Origin: Candidatus Poribacteria bacterium
GTDB lineage: Bacteria; Poribacteria; DTPJ01; WJIO01
DNA: 19,899 nt
Direction of reading: 5' to 3'
NCBI GenBank assembly: GCA_014730235.1
Contig: WJIO01000185.1
Location: forward strand, 1-19,899
Shown here in pieces: positions 15,087-19,899 of the stretch. A program made the position numbers and the translations under genes. The notes beneath the pieces are model-generated. The model saw only the letters and a list, made by a program, of their open reading frames with translations. It had not been told where the DNA came from and did not search any database. Every line of letters begins with the position of its first letter. The stretch's first letter is position 1.

Positions 15087-16253
15087 TTAGAACTTAACTG
15101 TCAATTTCAGATAATATATCTGGCTTCCTTCCAGGCGATCCGGGCTGAATTCATCAGCTTTATCTCCGAAAAAAAATTGTCCGGAGATATTTAAATCTGT
15201 ATTCTGAAACAGGCTGTAATTAATTGCTGGCGATAAAATGGAACTTTTATCGATCATGTTAATTATATAAAGGGCATTTGCCCCTATAAATATGTCATGT
15301 TGATAAGATACCTGAGAGTAAAGGTAATGCCTGTAGTTGAATTCATCCAGGAGTGAAAAGTTGCTGGATGAAAGGTCTGTTTCTTTATCCATGCCAGGGC
15401 CGTTATAAAAATATTCACCAAGAACAACCCACTTTTCAGCGAAAGAATAATCAAGGCCAAACACACCCTGGAAATATTCTTCTATACTATCGCCGCTAAA
15501 GCTATCATTATTGTATATAAAAACCCCTTCTACATGATAACCAAGCTCTATGTCACCTTTTAAATCCACACCTATAATGTGGTTTTCAGGTTCTCCCGAA
15601 TATTGATAACTGAAAGCCATATCAGTCTTATGCAGGTTTGTTATATATCGGGATGCAAATTTACTGTATTTTAGATGTTCCAGATTTATTTCGCCGTTTA
15701 TTTTATTGAATGTATCAGCAGGAGCAATAACAAATTCAGCGGATGAAAGACTACCTGTATAGAACTCGGCAGAAAGGGAATTTACCCCTTCTTTTCGTCC
15801 ACTTATGCTCAGTGGATTGGGTCTATTAAAATTATCCGTAGGTCTGAAGATAACCCCACTGCCCCAGGCGATCCTCTGTTTGCCGATCCTGATGTCGGCT
15901 ATGGAAAATGGTAAAGTCAGGTATAACCTGTCAACATAGAACTGACCGTCTTTCATAAGTTCTGTTACGATGGAGGTTGACTGTGGAAGGATAGATTGTG
16001 CAGTGATGGACACCAGGTATCCATACAGCATATAAAAATCCAATTCTGCCGTTAGCTTTGCGCCTTTTGATTTGCTAAGGAACTTAAGATGCAGATTGCT
16101 TCGGTTGCCATAACGAAAAGCTTCATCGCTGTTTACCATGGAAGTTTCGTTATAGGACGATCCGGATAGCTTAACTTCAGAATAAGCCGCATTGGAGATT
16201 ATGATCACGAGGAGAAATATGCCTAGATATTTAATTATCTTAGTATATATCAT
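15087..16253 (-). CDS. Outer-membrane beta-barrel (porin-like) protein
   Basis: A 388-residue protein. A signal peptide (Lys-rich start, hydrophobic GIFLLVIIIS, cleavage near NAAYS at residue 25) is followed by many alternating amphipathic strands. The chain ends YLKLTVKF, a C-terminal aromatic beta-signal for outer-membrane assembly. DIRIGKQRIAWGSGVIFRPTDNFNR resembles a segment shared by many uncharacterised porin-like barrels, with a following SGRKEGVNSL loop. The substrate is unknown. No Shine-Dalgarno sequence precedes ATG 16253, and only 15 bp separate it from an inserted mobile element at 16269-16388, so the native leader is lost. It may be expressed from a fortuitous signal in the element, or poorly. 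It is likely its own unit, separated from LamG by the nested repeat. Confidence 0.8.
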   Translation of the reverse strand: MIYTKIIKYLGIFLLVIIISNAAYSEVKLSGSSYNETSMVNSDEAFRYGNRSNLHLKFLSKSKGAKLTAELDFYMLYGYLVSITAQSILPQSTSIVTELMKDGQFYVDRLYLTLPFSIADIRIGKQRIAWGSGVIFRPTDNFNRPNPLSISGRKEGVNSLSAEFYTGSLSSAEFVIAPADTFNKINGEINLEHLKYSKFASRYITNLHKTDMAFSYQYSGEPENHIIGVDLKGDIELGYHVEGVFIYNNDSFSGDSIEEYFQGVFGLDYSFAEKWVVLGEYFYNGPGMDKETDLSSSNFSLLDEFNYRHYLYSQVSYQHDIFIGANALYIINMIDKSSILSPAINYSLFQNTDLNISGQFFFGDKADEFSPDRLEGSQIYYLKLTVKF

Positions 16254-16268
16254 ATTGGTTCTATAAAT

Positions 16269-16388
16269 GGTTCTTCCGGTTTCAGTGTGGTTATAATTGA
16301 AAATTCTCTCAGCTTGTCATTCCTGCGAAAGCAGGAATGACAGCATAAAGAAGTTTCTTATATTTAACACACTGAACCCGGAAGAGCC
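16269..16388. mobile_element. ISL3-like MITE, intact copy with perfect 8-bp target duplication
   Basis: A 120-bp element starting GGTTCTTCCGGTTTCAGTGT and ending ACACTGAACCCGGAAGAGCC. The flanks are the identical 8-mer CTATAAAT (16261-16268 and 16389-16396). The centre is TGTCATTCCTGC-GAAA-GCAGGAATGACA (16315-16342). There is no coding capacity. This is the cleanest copy and defines the boundaries of the others. Confidence 0.88.
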
Positions 16389-16392
16389 CTAT

Positions 16393-16430
16393 AAATTACA
16401 TTGCCACAGTATACTGTGGCAATGTAATTT
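16393..16430. terminator. Perfect 38-bp palindrome, likely terminator
   Basis: AAATTACATTGCCACAGTA (16393-16411) is immediately followed by its exact inverse complement, with no loop bases. The A/T-rich ends give a T-rich 3' arm on both strands, so it could stop transcription from the glgP side. It overlaps the right target duplication of the adjacent element by four bases. Confidence 0.55.
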
Positions 16431-16440
16431 TAAATAATCT

Positions 16441-16518
16441 TTAGGGAGGAGCGGCTGTAGAACCGGGAGGAAAACTCGCCTCAACATAGGGCAGGCTTAA
16501 ATCATAAGAGGATGTCAT
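16441..16518 (-). CDS. Possible 25-residue ORF overlapping the barrel remnant stop
   Basis: The ATG shares one base with the preceding TAA (TAATG), an arrangement compatible with translational re-initiation. The peptide MTSSYDLSLPYVEASFPPG ends STAAPP. It is Pro/Ser-rich, without homology that I recognise. It ends 11 bp before the palindrome at 16393-16430. A chance ORF is at least as likely. Confidence 0.2.
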   Translation of the reverse strand: MTSSYDLSLPYVEASFPPGSTAAPP

Positions 16519-16796
16519 TATTCATCATCGGCTTCCTTGCCAATACCACCGAAGCGAGGGTTGACAACATTACTGAAGATGGAACCAAAGGTATATCGTA
16601 AACCGATTGAACCATAATAGCTATATTGTGTGGACAGTTCCCTGCGACGTAAAAGGATATCCTCTTGTGACAGTTCTCCTTTTTGTAAAGCCAGTTGGTC
16701 ATGAATCCTTGACAGACTGCCAAAAACATCAATAGAAAATCCCTCAAACAATCGGATATTCAGATTACTGGATTCCAATAATTTTTGCTGAAGCTT
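16518..16796 (-). pseudogene. C-terminal remnant of an outer-membrane beta-barrel protein
   Basis: The frame is open from just after an in-frame TAA (16799-16797) to TAA 16520-16518, about 92 codons. It reads NIRLFEGFSIDVFGSLSRI, HDQLALQKGE, EDILLRRRELSTQYSYYG and then SIGLRYTFGSIFSNVVNPRF. This is the last hairpin and C-terminal tail of a barrel family seen in many Gram-negative genomes, but the hundreds of preceding residues and the signal peptide are absent. There is no ATG; TTG 16778 is the only start candidate and has no ribosome site. The remnant begins 8 bp after the glgP stop, so a deletion or rearrangement probably joined the two. Translation of a short product cannot be excluded. 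Confidence 0.7.
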
Positions 16797-16804
16797 TTAG
16801 GAAA

Positions 16805-19366
16805 TTAAGGTGACCATAGAATAAGGCCCAATTCATGGGGATTACTCAACTCACCATGTCTTGGTAATATGCGAACGGTGTAACCATGTAATCCGCTGGA
16901 ATCACATTTAATATTACCTTCAAAGGTATACCGGTCTTCACCGTGCGATTCCGAGCAATTCATGCTTATAATACTGGCGTTAGTTATTTCACCCTGTGAA
17001 TCAACTGTTCCTTTGTAGATTTCTACATCTACATCCTCTGGATTTAAAACTCCCAGGTAAACTTGAGCTTTTACTTTTACCTGATTGCCGACTTTGATCT
17101 CCGAAACATTTTCCATATCTACATTGTCAATACGGACAGAAGACCAGTTAAGTTTTATAAAAGTCTTCCATTTAGACTGCTCTTTCGCTTTGGCAAAATT
17201 ATCGGCTGTAAGTATCTTTGCATTATAAGCCGAAGGATGATAGAACTGCTCTATATATTCATGAACCATGCGGTTTGTATTAAACATAGGGCAAATAGAG
17301 GCCATACTGGCTTTCATTAACTGTATCCATTTTCGTGGTAAGCTGTTATTCCCTACGTTATAAAACAAAGGCACTACCTCTTTTTCCAGCATTTCATATA
17401 TAGCTTCAGATTCCACCTTATCCTGGTATGCTTCATCGCTGTAATTTTCACCATGACCTATAGCCCAACCAATTTCAGGTTTATATGCCTCATCCCACCA
17501 GCCGTCAAGTACACTCATATTGATCCCGCCATTAGCCGCTGCTTTCATACCGCTTGTACTGCTGGCTTCGCTTAAACGACGCGGAGTGCTTAACCAGAGA
17601 TCACATCCCTGAACCAGATACCTTGCCACGTTGATGTCATAGTCCTCAATAAAAACTATATATTTCCTCAAATCTCCCTGGCGTGTAATGTGAATTATCT
17701 GACGTATTAATTCTTTACCAGGGCCGTCATCGGGGTGGGCTTTACCGGCAAATATTAGCTGGACAGGTTTTTCCTTATTGCATAATATTTTTTCTAATCT
17801 TTGTGGATCTTTCAATATTAATGTTGCCCTCTTATAGCTTGCGAATCTACGGGCAAAACCGATTGTCAGGGCTTCCGGGTTCAATATTTCACTTGCTTTA
17901 TTTATTTCAGACGATAATGCCCCGCGACGTTCAAGCTGTTTAAGCAGTTGTCTTCTGACAAAAGCAACAAGGCGTTCTCGTCTTCTTTCATGGGTTCGCC
18001 AGAGCTCATCAGCCGGAATCTGCTTTACTTTTTCCCATAGACCAGGATCTAACGGATCTTCCGCCCATTTTGGACCCAGGTATCTATCAAACAAGTCAGA
18101 CATACCTTTTGAAACCCAAGAGCGTATATGAACACCGTTTACAATTGCACCAATAGGAACTTCGTCCTCTGGTACTTCAGGCCATATAGAATTCCACATA
18201 CGGCGAGCGACTTTACCATGAAGTTGACTTACTCCGTTACTGTAGGAAGCCAATCTCATAGCCATAATAGGCATACTAAACCCCTCATTAGCATTGCCTG
18301 GTCTCAGCCTTCCCAGATCCAGGAAATTATCAAAAGATATATCTAAACATGAGCAATAATCTCTGAAATATTTGTCCATTAGCTGAGGAGAAAATACGTC
18401 AATACCAGCCGGCACAGGGGTATGAGTGGTAAAGATATTTGTTGCCCTTGCTACCTCTTTGGCATCAGTAAAGGAAAGTCCATGATTTTTCATCAAAAGA
18501 CATATTCTCTCTATTGCCAGAAATGCAGAATGACCCTCGTTCATATGAAAAACTATTGGATCAATATTCAGAGCTTTTAATGCTCTAACGCCACCAATAC
18601 CAAGCATTATTTCCTGGCGGATTCTTATTTCCTCACCCGAAACATAAAGCTGATTTGTTATATTACGGTCTTCCAAACGCTGGTTTTCAGGGATATTGGT
18701 ATCAAGCAAATAAAGGGATACTCTCCCCACCTGGATTCGCCATATATGAGCTTTTACAGGACCTGTGGGATAATCTATAGTTATAGTTATGGGGTTCCCT
18801 TTATCGTCCTTCATCAATTCGACAGGCATGTTATAAAAATCATTACTGGGGTATAGGGCCTGCTGCCAGCCATCTGAATTCAGATACTGGGTAAAATATC
18901 CATGCTGATATAAAAGACCGATACCAACTAATGGAAGTCCCAGGTCACTTGCGGATTTCAAATGATCTCCTGCCAGAACTCCCAGACCACCGGAATATAT
19001 GGGTAAACATTCTGTTATTCCAAACTCAGCAGAAAAATATGCAACATATGTATTTGAATCTTCGCCATATGATTTTTCATACCATGTCTTCGATTCCATA
19101 TAGTCTTTCAGGTTTTCATATACCCTGTTCATATGGGCGATAAAGGCATCATCTTTAGCAGCGGATTCCAGTGTTTCCTGATTTATACTGCCCAGCATGT
19201 CAACTGGATTATGGTAAACTTCTTCCCACAAATCTCGGTCAAGTCGTCTAAACAGTTCCAGTGTATCGTGATCCCATGACCAGGACAGATTATAAGCTAT
19301 TTCTTTCAGACATTGCAGCCTTTCTGGTATAGCAGGAATTATTGTAAAAGTACGAATGGGCCGCAT
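16805..19366 (-). CDS. glgP: Alpha-glucan (glycogen/maltodextrin) phosphorylase, DUF3417-containing type
   Basis: An 853-residue PLP enzyme that releases glucose-1-phosphate from alpha-1,4-glucan. An N-terminal DUF3417 region (about 10-110, ending TYVAYFSAEFGI) marks the bacterial/archaeal type, which lacks the allosteric features of animal phosphorylase. Catalytic landmarks are YSGGLGVLAGDHLKSASDLG at 124-143, NEGHSAF at 276-282, THTPVPAG at 314-321, GFARRFASYKRATL at 503-516, IFAGKAHPDD at 538-547 and SSTSGMKAAANGG at 602-614 with the PLP lysine at 608. Length is normal. ATG 19366 follows a perfect AGGAGG with 7-base spacing. A promoter at 19613-19585 and an upstream terminator make it a self-contained unit with a leader of about 210 bases that carries repeat sequence. 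Confidence 0.95.
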   Translation of the reverse strand: MRPIRTFTIIPAIPERLQCLKEIAYNLSWSWDHDTLELFRRLDRDLWEEVYHNPVDMLGSINQETLESAAKDDAFIAHMNRVYENLKDYMESKTWYEKSYGEDSNTYVAYFSAEFGITECLPIYSGGLGVLAGDHLKSASDLGLPLVGIGLLYQHGYFTQYLNSDGWQQALYPSNDFYNMPVELMKDDKGNPITITIDYPTGPVKAHIWRIQVGRVSLYLLDTNIPENQRLEDRNITNQLYVSGEEIRIRQEIMLGIGGVRALKALNIDPIVFHMNEGHSAFLAIERICLLMKNHGLSFTDAKEVARATNIFTTHTPVPAGIDVFSPQLMDKYFRDYCSCLDISFDNFLDLGRLRPGNANEGFSMPIMAMRLASYSNGVSQLHGKVARRMWNSIWPEVPEDEVPIGAIVNGVHIRSWVSKGMSDLFDRYLGPKWAEDPLDPGLWEKVKQIPADELWRTHERRRERLVAFVRRQLLKQLERRGALSSEINKASEILNPEALTIGFARRFASYKRATLILKDPQRLEKILCNKEKPVQLIFAGKAHPDDGPGKELIRQIIHITRQGDLRKYIVFIEDYDINVARYLVQGCDLWLSTPRRLSEASSTSGMKAAANGGINMSVLDGWWDEAYKPEIGWAIGHGENYSDEAYQDKVESEAIYEMLEKEVVPLFYNVGNNSLPRKWIQLMKASMASICPMFNTNRMVHEYIEQFYHPSAYNAKILTADNFAKAKEQSKWKTFIKLNWSSVRIDNVDMENVSEIKVGNQVKVKAQVYLGVLNPEDVDVEIYKGTVDSQGEITNASIISMNCSESHGEDRYTFEGNIKCDSSGLHGYTVRILPRHGELSNPHELGLILWSP

Positions 19367-19470
19367 TAGTGATCCTCCTAAAAGCTAGAAATATTATCAA
19401 AAAATACAACAATAGTAAAAATTATCAGCAATTATCCCCTCCGGATTAAATTTTAAAATTATTCTATTCA

Positions 19471-19527
19471 ATGTAATAGTTAAAAATCAATGTCACTTAC
19501 TGTCGTTCCTGCAAAACCAGGAATCCA
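19471..19527. repeat. glgP leader repeat: motif shared with the LamG leader plus a decayed REP palindrome
   Basis: Bases 19471-19497 (ATGTAATAGTTAAAAATCAA onward) match 14573-14599 in the LamG leader at 24 of 27 positions. They are followed by TGTCGTTCCTGC and CCAGGAATCCAG, a degenerate form of the GTCATTCCTGC palindrome. Both motifs lie between the glgP promoter and its start codon. No partner inverted arm was found here. Confidence 0.5.
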
Positions 19528-19584
19528 GTCTTCGAGTCATTATTCTTCCTTTTTCAAAGATTATCCAATTAGCAAACGTTATTA

Positions 19585-19613
19585 AATTTATCTTTTATTT
19601 ATTAATATGTCAA
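19585..19613 (-). promoter_or_regulatory. Sigma70-type promoter of glgP
   Basis: On the - strand TTGACA (19613-19608), a 17-bp AT-rich spacer and TAAATT (19590-19585). A second weaker candidate, TTGATT with an 18-bp spacer and TAGAAT, lies within the shared leader motif near 19490. Confidence 0.65.
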
Positions 19614-19661
19614 CTGTTATTTTTCTGACATAACATCTTTCTATATATTAAACGATTTGTC

Positions 19662-19702
19662 AAACAAAATTGGGGTACTTAATTTGTACCCCAATTTTGT
19701 TT
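19662..19702. terminator. Strong intrinsic terminator with 17-bp perfect stem
   Basis: AAACAAAATTGGGGTAC (19662-19678) pairs perfectly with 19686-19702 around a 7-base loop. Each arm ends in a T-rich tract (TTTTGTTT), so it can work in both directions. It lies upstream of the glgP promoter and would insulate it from a gene beyond the right edge. Confidence 0.8.
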
Positions 19703-19767
19703 TATTTCTGAGAATTCTAAAAAATCTCTAAAACCAATGTTTATAAGAATTCAGCATAAAGAAACAG

Positions 19768-19841
19768 ATGAAAATGCTCAAAGAATATAGTTCTATGTCA
19801 TTCCTGCGAAAGCAGGAATGACAGCCTGATAGCATTTTCAT
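19768..19841. repeat. REP-type palindrome inside an 11-bp inverted repeat
   Basis: ATGAAAATGCT (19768-19778) and AGCATTTTCAT (19831-19841) are exact inverse complements and enclose TGTCATTCCTGC-GAAA-GCAGGAATGACA (19796-19823). Unlike the copies at 5756 and 16269, this palindrome lacks GGCTCTTCC termini. Apart from this repeat, 19703-19899 shows no gene, promoter or RNA that I can recognise. Confidence 0.65.
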
Positions 19842-19899
19842 TTGCTAGTGTCTCTTTAAGCACTGCAACATCTGGTTTTAGTTAATTTTAGAAATATCA

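Noticed and set aside
15006-15194. + strand 62-codon frame at the right end of the nested element
   Set aside because: It is composed of the repeat end and antisense to the barrel protein gene, with no coding signature.
19496-19823. CRISPR-like repetition of GTCATTCCTGC palindromes
   Set aside because: The copies are hundreds to thousands of bases apart, with no regular spacers and no cas genes; they are REP/MITE cores.

Overview
The window reads as chromosome from an uncultured, probably anaerobic, diderm bacterium. Diderm is suggested by a signal-peptide beta-barrel protein ending in an aromatic beta-signal, the 3' remnant of a second barrel protein, and an exported LamG protein. Anaerobe is suggested by two oxygen-sensitive enzyme types: a glycyl radical enzyme and a Re-type citrate synthase homologue. 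No marker gene fixes the phylum. The LamG tail (KLPVTWGNIKK) resembles LamG proteins I associate with Poribacteria-like candidate phyla, but that is recollection, not evidence. There is no rRNA, tRNA, CRISPR array or transposase gene in the window.

Left block (1-5700, AT-rich). The 3' end of a glutamate-synthase-type oxidoreductase, an RluD-type pseudouridine synthase, FakA and a DegV/FakB protein (fatty-acid phosphorylation) run on the + strand. They converge on a PilZ-like protein and the tRNA thiolase MnmA on the - strand. Upstream of MnmA a 32-codon ORF with a perfect Shine-Dalgarno sequence is followed by a terminator-like hairpin.

Middle block (5700-9000). A nested mobile repeat lies just upstream of a clean sigma70 promoter. 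That promoter drives a probable Re-citrate synthase from a TTG start, followed by a flavin-reductase-like protein and a TtcA-like PP-loop ATPase.

Right block (9000-16250, - strand). An apparent operon runs from its own promoter through a secreted LamG protein, a cytoplasmic GH116-type glycosidase and a glycyl radical enzyme of unknown substrate (Cys370-Trp-Glu372; Gly688 in RISGW). Upstream lies a second copy of the nested repeat, then an outer-membrane barrel protein whose leader has been replaced by a third short mobile repeat.

Right end (16390-19899). A 17-bp-stem terminator and a sigma70 promoter precede alpha-glucan phosphorylase, followed by a decayed barrel-protein fragment and a perfect 38-bp palindrome. 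The flanking DNA is full of GTCATTCCTGC...GCAGGAATGAC palindromes.

The least ordinary content is of two kinds. (1) A family of transposase-less repeats with ISL3-like GGCTCTTCCGG termini and 8-bp target duplications, two copies of which are nested inside a second element with 9-bp target duplications; both composites sit 15-16 bp upstream of the -35 box of a predicted promoter. (2) The LamG - GH116 - glycyl-radical-enzyme gene set, which has no activating enzyme nearby and suggests an undescribed radical step linked to glycoside breakdown.
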